From contig JAZUCO010000122.1 in NCBI GenBank assembly GCA_045639185.1, positions 1 to 57,682 on the forward strand: DNA of 57,682 nt, given 5' to 3'. Position 1 is the first letter of the stretch. The number at the start of each line of letters is the position of its first letter. A program made the translations under genes and the position numbers. Shown here piece after piece: positions 1 to 9,319 of the stretch. The stretch comes from UBA1081 sp045639185 (GTDB lineage: Bacteria > Bacillota > Clostridia > Oscillospirales > Acutalibacteraceae). The notes beneath the pieces are model-generated. The model searched no databases and was not told the origin of the DNA. It saw only the letters and a program-made list of their open reading frames with translations.

Positions 1-113
1 TGAGCTTCTGCAATCCAGCCTGTACCGATGATACCTACTTTAACTTTTTTAGAAGCATCGACCACCTGCTCCTCTGTGCTTGATTTGAAACGGTCGAGAA
101 TGTTTTCTGCCAT
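1..113 (-). CDS. Gfo/Idh/MocA-family oxidoreductase, N-terminal fragment (cut by window edge)
   Basis: Only the first 37 codons are in the window. A charged head of about 24 residues is followed by KVGIIGTGWIAEA, a beta strand running into the Rossmann GxGxxA loop (residues 25-37) that binds NAD(P) in Gfo/Idh/MocA dehydrogenases. The ATG at 113 follows a CGGAGGT ribosome-binding site. The family oxidises or isomerises sugars and inositols; the substrate cannot be read from this fragment. The fold call is fairly safe, the exact activity is unknown. Confidence 0.7.
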   Translation of the reverse strand, partial: MAENILDRFKSSTEEQVVDASKKVKVGIIGTGWIAEA

Positions 114-201
114 ATTAAATACCTCCGCAGTATTATTTCACAGCTATACTATCACAATTACACAAGAAATACAAGCATATTTTTATGAATATTGAAAGAA
201 T

Positions 202-401
202 AAACAATAATTTAGCGGAAATGTTTGAAGAAATTAAAATCGAGCTTGTAGGGGCGTTGATCCAACGCCCGATTGTGAGCAAAGCGAACAATAACGGCTC
301 TGCCGTTTTATTTTCCTTCGAAAAATGCACATTCGTGCCGGGCGATGAATCATCGCCCCTACGATATATCAATCAATTTCTGCTTAGCTAAATTATTGTT
401 T
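202..401. repeat. Composite hairpin repeat (outer AATAATTTA arms, inner GTAGGGGCG element)
   Basis: The gene-free stretch 114-442 is mostly this element. Outer arms AAACAATAATTTAGC (202-216) and its exact inverse (387-401) enclose a second element from 248 to 362 that starts GTAGGGGCG and ends CGCCCCTAC. Each inner end is itself a hairpin (GGGCGTTG/CAACGCCC at left, GGGCGATGA/TCATCGCCC at right). Smaller hairpins (AACGGC/GCCGTT, TTTTC/GAAAA, GCAC/GTGC) fill the middle. No transposase is present. Related copies lie at 9278, 50467, 50589 and 51617. Short reading frames here are not credible genes. Confidence 0.75.
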
Positions 402-402
402 A

Positions 403-434
403 CAAAAACACTCCCGCTTCCTGAGAAACGGGAG
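403..434 (-). terminator. Intrinsic terminator after htrA
   Basis: Read on the minus strand, CTCCCG...CGGGAG (411-434) is followed by GTGTTTTTG. It ends the response regulator-kinase-HtrA operon just past the htrA stop. Confidence 0.7.
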
Positions 435-442
435 ATTTATCA

Positions 443-2179
443 TCAATAACCAAAGAAATCTTTGTAATATTCGTACCAGTCGTCAGCGCCGCCACCGTTT
501 GAGAAGGGATCCTGACTGTCGCTGCTGTTGTCTGAAGAAGATGAGGCTGTTGCGTTACCTCTGTCCTCAACAAGAGTTACGGTAACTTCAAACTCTGTCT
601 GTGACCAGTCATCTGTATTGACTCTTACAATCTTAAGTCTGAGTGTATCACCTACAGACATATCTTCAATCATATCTGCAAGCATACCTGAGTTTGTCAT
701 ATTTGTTCCGTTTACAGCAACAATCATATCTCCGACCTTTACATCTTTATTTGCAAGGTCGCTGTCACTGCCGATTTCAGCAATAACGATTGTACCTGAG
801 GGAAGCCCCTTCATTTGCACATACATTGCGTATGTCTGGCTGTAATTTGACGGTGTCTGATAAGAAATACCGAGCTTTGCTCTGCCTGCAACATAACCGT
901 TTGCTATGATTGAATTGAAAACTTCTGCAACAACGTCTGAAGGTACGGCAAAACCCATTCCCTCATATTCTGTTGATGCGATTTTCATTGAATTTATGCC
1001 TACAAGCTGACCGTCACCGTTTACAAGCGCACCGCCTGAATTACCGGGGTTGATTGCAGCTGTATGCTGGATACATTCCATTTCGTAGCCTGTATTTGAG
1101 CTGACAGGTCTGTCGATTGCTGAAATTATACCGTTTGTGAAAGAACCGAAAAATTCTGAACCACCGGGATTACCAACCGCATACACAGCCTGACCCACAA
1201 CAAGGTTTTCTGATGAAGCAAGAGTTGCCGCTGTAAGCCCTGAAGCTTCGATTCTGACAACAGCAAGGTCTGTTCTTGTGTCCATACCCACAAGGTCTGC
1301 AGGGTATTCTGTTCCGTCTGCCATAAGAACTGACAGTGCAACGTTTGAGTGGTTTACAACGTGTGCACAAGTTACGATGTAGGTGTACGTACCGTCATCA
1401 TCTTCCTTTACAACAACGCCTGATCCTTCTGTATAGAGTGAATTCTTCTGATAAACAAGAATTCCCACATTATACTGCTGTGCGATTTTTGCAACTTCAA
1501 CAGCTTCGCCTGCATTTATTGTGCCTGCATCCGGCTGGATATCACCCACATTATCTGTATTGGGTTTCTCTGTCACAACGTCTGATGAAGGCTCACCGAT
1601 ACCGGGGAAAGGTGTTATGTCTGAGCCGTCACCTGCAAAGATTGCAACAATAAGAGCAACTGAAAGCACAACAATTACCGCAATGAGTGCGATGAACACT
1701 TTCATACCGTTGTTCTTTTTTGAAGGAGGGGGATTGAACCCTTCGGGAGGCTGATTACCGCTGTTAAAACTGTTATTCTGCCTTTCGGAATTCTGATTGT
1801 AATTATCAGGATTCTGATTATATCTGTTCTGATTGAAATTAACGGGATTATAATTATTCTGATTGAAGTTATTCTGATTATAATTATAATTCTGCTGATA
1901 AGGGCTGTTGTTCTGCTGAGAATAATATCCGTAATCGGAAGAAGCTCTTACCTGATTGTTATACTGCTCTCTGTCATAATGATATTCGCCTGTCTGAGCA
2001 TTGTTCTGCTGAACATTCTGCTGTGCGTCATTGACAATCTCTGCAGTCTGCTGAGGTTCAGCTATTTCAGCTGTTTTTTCATCTGAAAAATCAAGACCGT
2101 TCTGAGAAGGCTGAGTAATATTGTTTTCCTGAAAATTTTCATTTCCGGAATTATCGCCGTTCCTGATTTCATTATCCAT
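443..2179 (-). CDS. htrA: HtrA/DegP-like membrane-anchored serine protease with PDZ domain
   Basis: Envelope quality-control protease. The trypsin-like triad is visible: His273 (TCAHV), Asp304 (RTDLAV) and Ser381 in GNSGG. A PDZ domain follows (about 430-530, with IGSDSDLANKDVKVGD), then a Ser/Asp-rich tail. A single membrane helix (159-182) anchors it, with the protease outside. The roughly 155-residue cytoplasmic head is unusual: it is extremely Asn/Gln/Tyr rich, with repeated NQNN and YNQN units. The ATG follows CGGAGG. It is the last gene of an operon with the response regulator and kinase upstream, 30 nt after the kinase. This recalls walRK-htrA and cssRS-htrA, so stress-induced expression is inferred. 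Confidence 0.93.
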   Translation of the reverse strand: MDNEIRNGDNSGNENFQENNITQPSQNGLDFSDEKTAEIAEPQQTAEIVNDAQQNVQQNNAQTGEYHYDREQYNNQVRASSDYGYYSQQNNSPYQQNYNYNQNNFNQNNYNPVNFNQNRYNQNPDNYNQNSERQNNSFNSGNQPPEGFNPPPSKKNNGMKVFIALIAVIVVLSVALIVAIFAGDGSDITPFPGIGEPSSDVVTEKPNTDNVGDIQPDAGTINAGEAVEVAKIAQQYNVGILVYQKNSLYTEGSGVVVKEDDDGTYTYIVTCAHVVNHSNVALSVLMADGTEYPADLVGMDTRTDLAVVRIEASGLTAATLASSENLVVGQAVYAVGNPGGSEFFGSFTNGIISAIDRPVSSNTGYEMECIQHTAAINPGNSGGALVNGDGQLVGINSMKIASTEYEGMGFAVPSDVVAEVFNSIIANGYVAGRAKLGISYQTPSNYSQTYAMYVQMKGLPSGTIVIAEIGSDSDLANKDVKVGDMIVAVNGTNMTNSGMLADMIEDMSVGDTLRLKIVRVNTDDWSQTEFEVTVTLVEDRGNATASSSSDNSSDSQDPFSNGGGADDWYEYYKDFFGY

Positions 2180-2209
2180 TTTGTTTCCTCCGAAAAACGA
2201 TATATTAAA

Positions 2210-3712
2210 TCAGACTTCGGAAAGTCTGGTTTTTAAGTTAACTGTAAATTCTGTGAATTTCCCCTCTGTACTCATAACGGAAATATCACCTTTGTGAAGC
2301 TCCACAATATTTTTTACGATGAACAGACCGAGGCCTGCACTCTTTGCATCAAGACTTCTTGATTTGTCACCTTTATAAAAACGTTCAAACACGTGATTTA
2401 TATCTTTCTGAGCAATTCCCTTGCCCGTGTTTCTGATAACAACAGAAATATTGTCTTCCTCCGCAGACATTGAAACTGAAATTTCACCACCTTTGTCGGT
2501 GAATTTTACAGCATTGTCCACAAGATTATAGAACACCTGGCTGAGCATATCATGGTCTGCAAAAATATACACACTTGAAAGAAATTCGAGTCCCTTTATG
2601 TTTATATTCTTGTCATTTATCTTCTGTTCAAATCCGATAAAAATATTTACTATCTGCTGAGTGAGACTGAACTGAGACGGATTTATTCTCAGCTCCCCTG
2701 CTTCCATTTTTGACATATTGAGCATTGAAACAACAAGACGTGAAAGTCTTTTTATTTCCTCAGAAACGATTCTGAGGTAATACTCACGTTTTGATTCATC
2801 GATTGTGCCGTCAAGCACACCGTCTATGAATCCTCCTATAGTCGTCATAGGAGTTTTCAGCTCGTGAGAGACGTTTGCAACGAATTCCGTTCTTGAATTT
2901 TCAAGTTGTTCAAGGTCAACAGCCATTGCATTCATTGCAGCGGAAAGCTCGTCAAACTCTCTTACCGTGTTTCTTTTTCTGTTTTTTATTCTGTATGAAA
3001 AATCCCCTTCGGAAAAACGCTTTGTTGCGTCTGACATATCCTTGAGAGGCTTTGTCATATTATAAGTCATTATATAGGCAATAAGCCCCGTTATGAGCAT
3101 AAAGCCGATTGCCGCCGCCGAATACAGATTGACGAATTTCACCCTGTATATTCCGAGACCTGTTTCGATATCCTGCACGGCAAAAACAATTGCATCCGTA
3201 TCGTCATCAAAACTCTTCTTGGAAACTGATGCCGACACAAAATATTCATCGTCATACAATCCGCCAAGGTCACTTTTTGTTGCAAGGATACCACTTGTGA
3301 GAATACCCGTTGTTATTTCACCGGGGATTTTTATAACTGAATGCTCTTGGCAGTTTGCGGGACTCTGTGACGCCTCGTTACTGCTCATATGTCTGCAGAA
3401 TATAATGTTTCCCGAAACATCTGTGATATAAACATCTGCCTTTGCAGCTGCGGACATACTGTCGAGCGTATAGCAAAGACCTGCCGATGCTGAATTGCCC
3501 TCAGACTGAAGATATTCCTGATATGCGTCAGAAACATTCTGCGAATATTCATAAAGTCGCTGTTTCTGCTCGTCTTCCCAGGTCTCCGTGACAAAAATAC
3601 CTATAACCGCACCGAGAATGATAAGGCTTACAAGCTCCACGCTCAGGAAAAACATCATATATTTTGAAAACAGACTTACTCTGCGACGGTTTTTATTCTT
3701 TTTTGAAGACAT
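2210..3712 (-). CDS. Sensor histidine kinase (HAMP-HisKA-HATPase)
   Basis: Membrane sensor of a two-component pair. TM1 is about 18-41, an extracellular sensor region runs 42-190, TM2 about 194-216, then a HAMP linker (217-270). The HisKA dimerisation helix has phospho-acceptor His283 in SHELKTP. The ATP-binding domain has N-box Asn400 (NLVDNAVKF), the G1 box NTGKGI (428-433) and the G2 box GLGL. Length 500 is normal for WalK/PhoR-like kinases, but no PAS domain is evident. It starts 18 nt after the response regulator stop and is followed by htrA, so the ligand is probably an envelope stress signal (inference). Confidence 0.93.
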   Translation of the reverse strand: MSSKKNKNRRRVSLFSKYMMFFLSVELVSLIILGAVIGIFVTETWEDEQKQRLYEYSQNVSDAYQEYLQSEGNSASAGLCYTLDSMSAAAKADVYITDVSGNIIFCRHMSSNEASQSPANCQEHSVIKIPGEITTGILTSGILATKSDLGGLYDDEYFVSASVSKKSFDDDTDAIVFAVQDIETGLGIYRVKFVNLYSAAAIGFMLITGLIAYIMTYNMTKPLKDMSDATKRFSEGDFSYRIKNRKRNTVREFDELSAAMNAMAVDLEQLENSRTEFVANVSHELKTPMTTIGGFIDGVLDGTIDESKREYYLRIVSEEIKRLSRLVVSMLNMSKMEAGELRINPSQFSLTQQIVNIFIGFEQKINDKNINIKGLEFLSSVYIFADHDMLSQVFYNLVDNAVKFTDKGGEISVSMSAEEDNISVVIRNTGKGIAQKDINHVFERFYKGDKSRSLDAKSAGLGLFIVKNIVELHKGDISVMSTEGKFTEFTVNLKTRLSEV

Positions 3713-3730
3713 TAAAACCAGATCCCGTTA

Positions 3731-4420
3731 TCAATCTTTTGTTTCAAATTTATAACCGACACTCCATACTGTCTTGAGTTCCCATTTATCGGAAACGCCT
3801 TCAAGCTTTTCACGGAGTCTCTTGACGTGAACGTCAACAGTTCTTGAATCGCCGTAGTAATCAAAGCCCCATACTTCATCAAGAAGCTGGTCTCTTGTGA
3901 AAACTCTGTTGGGATTACTTGCAAGGTGGAAAATAAGTTCGAGTTCTTTGGGAGGAGTATCCACCTGTGCTCCCTTTACTTTGAGTTCGTAGTTTGTAAG
4001 ATTGATTGAAAGCTGATCGTAATGAACCTCTTTGATCTGTTCTGCCGCAGAAGAAACTGTTCGTCTGAGAACAGCCTTTATACGTGCGAGAACCTCTTTT
4101 GTTTCAAAGGGCTTGACGATGTAGTCATCTGCACCGAGCTCAAGACCGAGAACTTTATCAAAAGTTTCACCCTTTGCAGAAAGCATAATGATGGGAACAT
4201 TTGACAATGCACGAAGTTTTCTGCACACCTGCCATCCGTCAAGACCGGGAAGCATAATGTCAAGAAGCACAAGGTCGGGCTTCATTTCTGCAAAAGAGCT
4301 TACTGCTTCAAGACCGTCATTGACAATCATAACAGTATACTTTTCTTTTTCAAGATAAAGTCTGAGCAATTCGCAGATATTGACATCATCATCAACAATC
4401 ATAATTCTTTCATTTGCCAT
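3731..4420 (-). CDS. OmpR-family response regulator
   Basis: Receiver domain (1-120) with acidic pair Asp11/Asp12, phospho-acceptor Asp54 in LLDIMLPG, and Lys near SAKGE. The C-terminal winged-helix domain ends with the recognition-helix pattern DSRTVDVHVKRLREKL. It is the first gene of the operon with the adjacent kinase and htrA, so it likely controls its own operon. It is close to WalR/RegX3-like regulators; the presence of HtrA but no YycH/YycI means calling it WalR is not secure. Confidence 0.93.
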   Translation of the reverse strand: MANERIMIVDDDVNICELLRLYLEKEKYTVMIVNDGLEAVSSFAEMKPDLVLLDIMLPGLDGWQVCRKLRALSNVPIIMLSAKGETFDKVLGLELGADDYIVKPFETKEVLARIKAVLRRTVSSAAEQIKEVHYDQLSINLTNYELKVKGAQVDTPPKELELIFHLASNPNRVFTRDQLLDEVWGFDYYGDSRTVDVHVKRLREKLEGVSDKWELKTVWSVGYKFETKD

Positions 4421-4541
4421 TTTTATCCTCTCCCCAAAAGATAAGGCACCGGCAAATCTCGTTTTCTGTACTATACATCCGAAAACTTGATTTTTTCTTA
4501 AAATATATAATTTTTCTGCGCCTGTATCTTAAAATTTCATT

Positions 4542-6407
4542 TTATTTATTCTTCTTTTTTTTACTCTTGTTGTTTTTCTTTTCAAGCAATTTAAGGAATA
4601 CTGCAAAACATATCACAAATGTTGATGCAAGTATTATTATGAACACGACAACTGTTATGGGGTCATCAATAATTTCCTCAAACCAGTTCTGCTGAGTATT
4701 ATCCGTATTATCGGGATACTGATTCCCCGCATCGGGAACAATAACGGTATCTGCAGGAATAATCGGTTTCTGCTGAGGATACTGAATATTCAGATTTCCC
4801 AGATTGAGCTGACCGAAGTTCATACTCTGTGATGAATTGTTTGACTGTGACTGTTCAAAAGCGTCAAGTCCGCCTACACCGCCTATACCTTCTGTATCAA
4901 TATGTGAATCATCATCTTTTGAGTAGCCGAAAATCAGCGCAAGGAAGTCTGATGCTATTGAGCCTAAACCGATTGAGGGAAGCATAAGAGATGTTATGCT
5001 GAGAATTCTTTCGGGAATCTTAAAGGGAATCTTCTGAACAATATCTGCAATGGAAGAATCCATTCCCAGGTCTCCCACAACCTTGTCAACATAATCTTTT
5101 ACCGAACCGAGAGCATCAGAAACAGTATTTCCCGCAACTGCCTGAGTTTCACCCTGAATGATGTTGAATTTGTATGTTGAAGAAGTTGTTGAACCGTTTT
5201 TGCCTGTATATTCAACAGTCACAAGAATGGGCACGGACTCAGCTTCTGAATCAATTGCAAGTTTGACATAATAGTTTTCTCTTACAACCTCATTGTTGAT
5301 AAGAACTTTTACCGTTACACCCTCTGACTCACTTGTGGCGCTGATTGTCTGGGGATATACCCATATATTTTCGCTCTTATACTTGAGTGTTACATCGTAC
5401 TCAAAAATATCTGCGTAGAATTCGCCTTCTTCAAGGTCAAAGTAGTGTGTATTCTGACAGATGATATCAAAAGCCTTTGTGTATGACTCTGTATCACGCA
5501 CGGTGACACCGTTTTCCTTGCCGATAAGCTGAAGCATATAGAATGCGAGATTATCATCATTCACAGCTTTTTCAAAACCCTTTGTATCGATTGATACTCC
5601 GTAGATTTCACACATAACCGCACAAAGATATTTAATCTTGATTTCTTCAAAAGTTGCAGTTGAAGAGTCAATTGTAATGCCCTGAGAACGGATTGTCATT
5701 ATAGCGATAAGACGGTATATTTCTTCATCAGAAGTTGAAGATGTTACATTGTAGCCTGCACTGAAAAGCATAAACTTACATGCAGCGATTACGTAATCCT
5801 TGAGACCTGTAAGCTGTGTATCCTCATCAAATTTGATAACCGAATCAAGCTTTACGCCAAGCAGGTCAGAAATATATGCTGTGAATGCATCATAAAGACC
5901 TGTTCCTCTCTGTACAACATAATTTTCATCTGCAGTGATGATTGAAAACAACGCTCTTGCAACAACAGCAGTTTCTTCTGTCTCTTTTTCGGGATAAACA
6001 ATACCTATACTCTCAAGATATGAGCGTATGAATTCGTCTGAATAGCTGTCACCCGCATTGCCTGCAAAACCGAGTGCAAGGTCAAGCATATAAAGATAGA
6101 TGACATTTGTCATATTTTCATTGAGTGTATAAACAGACTCATATGTCTCAACATCCTCTTTGAAAGACTCTGCTGTTGCTGTGTAAGGATACTGAGCCTT
6201 TGCAACAAGTGTATTGCGCTGTGACAAACCGTCAATATTATTCATATTTTCTTTTACAATCATATCCTTAAGCCACGACGGGTTTGCCGTATCATAAGAA
6301 TACTGTGTTTCACACATTACCAGTGCCAGCGCATTAAAACCGCACGATAATGCAGAAATCAATATGAGCACAGTCATAAAAACTGCTATCAGCTTTCTGA
6401 ATTTCAT
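4542..6407 (-). CDS. Secreted surface protein with cadherin-like beta-sandwich domain and C-terminal membrane anchor
   Basis: Not a characterised protein. An N-terminal signal peptide (MKFRKLIAVFMTVLILI..., about 1-29) is followed by an alpha-helical region of about 330 residues. A beta-sandwich segment (about 345-430) then resembles the cadherin-like domain of clostridial surface proteins. A Gln/Asn-rich stretch precedes a membrane helix (about 585-607) and the basic tail KKNNKSKKKKNK, giving cell-membrane attachment. The start is set at the ATG at 6407: GGAGG lies 6 nt upstream of it, and a longer reading from TTG at 6425 would contain the ribosome-binding site. It lies 121 nt upstream of the response regulator on the same strand. 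Confidence 0.8.
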   Translation of the reverse strand: MKFRKLIAVFMTVLILISALSCGFNALALVMCETQYSYDTANPSWLKDMIVKENMNNIDGLSQRNTLVAKAQYPYTATAESFKEDVETYESVYTLNENMTNVIYLYMLDLALGFAGNAGDSYSDEFIRSYLESIGIVYPEKETEETAVVARALFSIITADENYVVQRGTGLYDAFTAYISDLLGVKLDSVIKFDEDTQLTGLKDYVIAACKFMLFSAGYNVTSSTSDEEIYRLIAIMTIRSQGITIDSSTATFEEIKIKYLCAVMCEIYGVSIDTKGFEKAVNDDNLAFYMLQLIGKENGVTVRDTESYTKAFDIICQNTHYFDLEEGEFYADIFEYDVTLKYKSENIWVYPQTISATSESEGVTVKVLINNEVVRENYYVKLAIDSEAESVPILVTVEYTGKNGSTTSSTYKFNIIQGETQAVAGNTVSDALGSVKDYVDKVVGDLGMDSSIADIVQKIPFKIPERILSITSLMLPSIGLGSIASDFLALIFGYSKDDDSHIDTEGIGGVGGLDAFEQSQSNNSSQSMNFGQLNLGNLNIQYPQQKPIIPADTVIVPDAGNQYPDNTDNTQQNWFEEIIDDPITVVVFIIILASTFVICFAVFLKLLEKKNNKSKKKKNK

Positions 6408-6555
6408 TCTTTTCCTCCGATTCAACTCTTACAACGGCAGTATAAAACTGCCTGAACCAATAATTATTCGTATTCATAATAATAATATATTTTTTATGTA
6501 AGAATGTCAATGCTTTATTTTTATTTTATAATATATTCCAAAACTTAACTCGGTA

Positions 6556-6585
6556 TTGAAAAATATATATTTATTGTGATATACT
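6556..6585 (+). promoter_or_regulatory. Likely sigma-A promoter for the CotH-like gene and rpe
   Basis: TTGAAA (6556-6561), an 18-bp spacer, then TATACT (6580-6585). It lies 32 nt upstream of the CotH-like gene in the 209-bp divergent intergenic region. Confidence 0.5.
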
Positions 6586-6616
6586 GTAATAAAGATTCCG
6601 TTATGGAGGTTATATT

Positions 6617-8620
6617 ATGAAAAAGACAAGAACTGTTGCAGCGATTCTGCTTGTGACTATGTTATTTTCAATATTTTTTGTAAATTCCTATGCAAAGGAG
6701 CCACCGGTTTCATCATTCACGGTGGGCACCGCATCAGCGGACAGCGAATCTGAGCTTGGTGCAATCAACTGGTATCACAGCTACGACGGAAAATATTACA
6801 TCTTCCTGCCTGCAACTGCTGACAGAAATAACCTCACAGTATGGTTTGAAGCTGAGGATGAAGTAAAATGCGGTGATGTGACACTCACAAGCGGCACAAA
6901 GACAGATATTTTTGCATCAGGTCAGGATTTCACACTCACCTGCAAAAATGAAACTTTCAATCTCTGCGTGCTTCAGGCAACTGATACGGGTGTTATCTAC
7001 ATCAACACAGAAAGCGGCAATCTTGACGCTGTCCACGCAGACAAGGAGCATAAAGAAAAAGGCACAATTCTCATTGCAGACAAAGACGGCAACGTGCAGT
7101 ATGACGGTGAGCTTGATTACATCAAAGGCAGAGGCAACTCAACATGGCTCCACGAAAAGAAACCCTACAACATCAAACTCGAAAGCAAGGCAGACCTTTT
7201 CGGAATGGGCAAGCACAAAAGCTGGTGTCTTCTTTCAAACCACGCAGATGCAACATTGATGCGTAACCAGATTGCATACTCAATCGCAAGAGAAATCGGC
7301 ATTGACACAACTTCTGACACATATCAGAATGAATTGTATGTCAACGGTGAATATATGGGTCTGTATCTTCTCACAGAAAAGGTTGATATTGGTGAAAACA
7401 GAATCGATATCTATGACCTTGAGGGTGAAACAGAAGATGTAAATGAGCTTGATCTTGACGAATACCCCCTTGCAGGCAGTCAGAATTCAACAAAGCTCAA
7501 TACTTACAAATATGCAGACATCCCTAACAACCCCGAAAACATAACAGGCGGTTATCTGCTTGAGCTTGAAAAAATTTACCGTTATCCCGATGAAGCATCA
7601 GGTTTCATAACAAAAATCGGTCAGGCTGTTGTTGTAAAAACACCTGAATACGCAACAAAAAATCAGGTACAGTACATCAGAGGCTATTATCAGGAATTCG
7701 AAGATGCACTTTATTCTTCAACAGGCTACAACTCAAAGGGTAAGCACTTCAGCGAATATATTGATATGCAGTCTCTTGCAAGAATGTATATTATGCTTGA
7801 ATACACAGCAAACTTTGACGGATGCAGTTCAAGTTTCTATCTTTACAAAGATGTTGAAGGCAAACTCGTTGCAGGTCCTGCCTGGGACTATGACCTTTCC
7901 CTCGGCACAGCAATGCCCAACGAACTTATAAACAGTGTTCCGAACGTAGCAGACCCCAATCTGCTTTACATCCAGACCTGTTACATCGGAAACCACGCAA
8001 AAAGCAAGAATGCTCTTCTCGCTCAGGCATTTTCTCACTATGTATTCCAGACAGAAGTGCAGAATTTGTGGCATTCTGAAATTGACCCTTACTATGAAAC
8101 ACTCAGAGAACTTATTGACGATTTAGCTCAGAAAAACAAGAGCTCTGTTATTATGAATCACGTCAGATGGAATGTTTTCGGAACAACAGACCTTGAAAAT
8201 GTTGAGAATCAGTTCAATCTGAATGTAAACGTAGTTTCTCAGTATACAGAGTCAAGATATTCATTCCTCAGCAATGCATACAGCAACAACACATATTTTG
8301 TAAAATATGATGTGGGTCAGTACGGCAAAACACTTATAAAAGACACCACTATTTATAAGTTTGAAGATGAAGCAATTGTGCTTCCCGCTCCCGAATCAAC
8401 AAAGAGCAATGTAAAATTCCTCGGTTGGACAACAAGTCCCTACAACGTAGGAACTGTATATTATCCCGGTGATACACTTGTTGTTGAAGACAATACAAAA
8501 CTCTTTGCAATATGGGATGTAAACTCAAAAACAACAAATAAAATGACTTCTGTCATTGAACAAATTCATCAGTTCCTTGAAAAAATTCTGGGTATATTCT
8601 CAGCGATTTTCTCAGCCTGA
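6617..8620 (+). CDS. Secreted CotH-kinase-like protein with InlB-type repeat and amphipathic C-terminal tail
   Basis: Signal peptide 1-27. The CotH domain begins near residue 127 (VIYINTESG) and carries the signature GRGNSTW (171-177), KKPYNIKL, and AGPAWDYDLSLG near residue 418, motifs of the spore-coat CotH atypical kinase family. In non-sporulation relatives the domain occurs in secreted cellulosome and surface proteins. A Listeria-Bacteroides (InlB B-repeat) module (about 563-634, FLGWTTSPYNVG) follows. The last 22 residues form an amphipathic helix (IHQFLEKILGIFSAIF) that resembles the ends of two other secreted proteins here. It has a TATGGAGGT ribosome-binding site. rpe begins 24 nt after its stop, so the two are probably co-transcribed. 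Confidence 0.88.
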   Translation: MKKTRTVAAILLVTMLFSIFFVNSYAKEPPVSSFTVGTASADSESELGAINWYHSYDGKYYIFLPATADRNNLTVWFEAEDEVKCGDVTLTSGTKTDIFASGQDFTLTCKNETFNLCVLQATDTGVIYINTESGNLDAVHADKEHKEKGTILIADKDGNVQYDGELDYIKGRGNSTWLHEKKPYNIKLESKADLFGMGKHKSWCLLSNHADATLMRNQIAYSIAREIGIDTTSDTYQNELYVNGEYMGLYLLTEKVDIGENRIDIYDLEGETEDVNELDLDEYPLAGSQNSTKLNTYKYADIPNNPENITGGYLLELEKIYRYPDEASGFITKIGQAVVVKTPEYATKNQVQYIRGYYQEFEDALYSSTGYNSKGKHFSEYIDMQSLARMYIMLEYTANFDGCSSSFYLYKDVEGKLVAGPAWDYDLSLGTAMPNELINSVPNVADPNLLYIQTCYIGNHAKSKNALLAQAFSHYVFQTEVQNLWHSEIDPYYETLRELIDDLAQKNKSSVIMNHVRWNVFGTTDLENVENQFNLNVNVVSQYTESRYSFLSNAYSNNTYFVKYDVGQYGKTLIKDTTIYKFEDEAIVLPAPESTKSNVKFLGWTTSPYNVGTVYYPGDTLVVEDNTKLFAIWDVNSKTTNKMTSVIEQIHQFLEKILGIFSAIFSA

Positions 8621-8644
8621 AAAGTCTGAAAAAGAGGTAAAAAA

Positions 8645-9286
8645 ATGCTTATTTCCCCTTCAATTCTCGCAAGTGATTTCTCAAGACTTGCCGAAGAAGT
8701 TAAATCAATAGAAATTGCAGGCGCAGACCTTGTTCATATCGATGTTATGGACGGTATGTTTGTGCCAAACATCACACTCGGTGCACCTGTCATATCCTGT
8801 CTCAAAGGCAAGACAAAGCTCCCCTTTGATGTTCATCTTATGATAAACGAACCTGCAAGATACATTGATGATTTTGCAAAAGCAGGTGCAGATATAATCA
8901 CTTTCCATATTGAAGCTACAGATGACGTGAAAGGCACCATTGAAAAAATAAAAAGTGCAGGTATCAAACCTGCACTTTCAATCAAACCCGGCACACCTGC
9001 CGATGTTGTATTCCCTTATCTTGAAAACCTTTATATGGTGCTTGTTATGACAGTTGAACCCGGTTTCGGAGGTCAGTCATTTATGCCCGAAACAATGCCA
9101 AAGGTAAAAGCTATCAGAGAAAAAGCAAACGAACTCGGACTTGATCTTCGCATTCAGGTTGACGGCGGAATTGACGACAAAACAGTTTCTGCAGCAACTG
9201 AAAACGGAGCTGATGTGCTCGTTGCAGGCAGCTACGTCTTCAAAGCCACTGACAGAGCCGAAGCAATAAAGAAGCTTAAACAATAA
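8645..9286 (+). CDS. rpe: Ribulose-phosphate 3-epimerase
   Basis: Interconverts ribulose-5-phosphate and xylulose-5-phosphate in the pentose phosphate pathway; cytosolic TIM barrel. Family signatures are intact: SPSILASDF at the start, HIDVMDGMFVPNI, FDVHLMI, MTVEPGFGGQSF and VDGGI. The 213-residue length matches the family. GAGGT precedes the ATG. The last codons (AAA CAA TAA) lie inside a hairpin repeat, so the repeat supplies the C-terminal Lys-Gln and the stop. Confidence 0.97.
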   Translation: MLISPSILASDFSRLAEEVKSIEIAGADLVHIDVMDGMFVPNITLGAPVISCLKGKTKLPFDVHLMINEPARYIDDFAKAGADIITFHIEATDDVKGTIEKIKSAGIKPALSIKPGTPADVVFPYLENLYMVLVMTVEPGFGGQSFMPETMPKVKAIREKANELGLDLRIQVDGGIDDKTVSAATENGADVLVAGSYVFKATDRAEAIKKLKQ

Positions 9287-9319
9287 TTTAGTGGCGTAAA
9301 GCCACGTAAATTATTGTTT
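9278..9319. repeat. AATAATTTA hairpin repeat, likely bidirectional terminator, overlapping both stop codons
   Basis: AAACAATAATTTA (9278-9290) plus GTGGC, loop GTAAA, GCCAC and TAAATTATTGTTT (9307-9319). The 18-bp stem has one bulged G. It carries the rpe stop on its left arm and, on the minus strand, its right end overlaps the stop of the convergent MecA-like gene. Sister copies lie at 202/387 and 50467. Confidence 0.8.
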
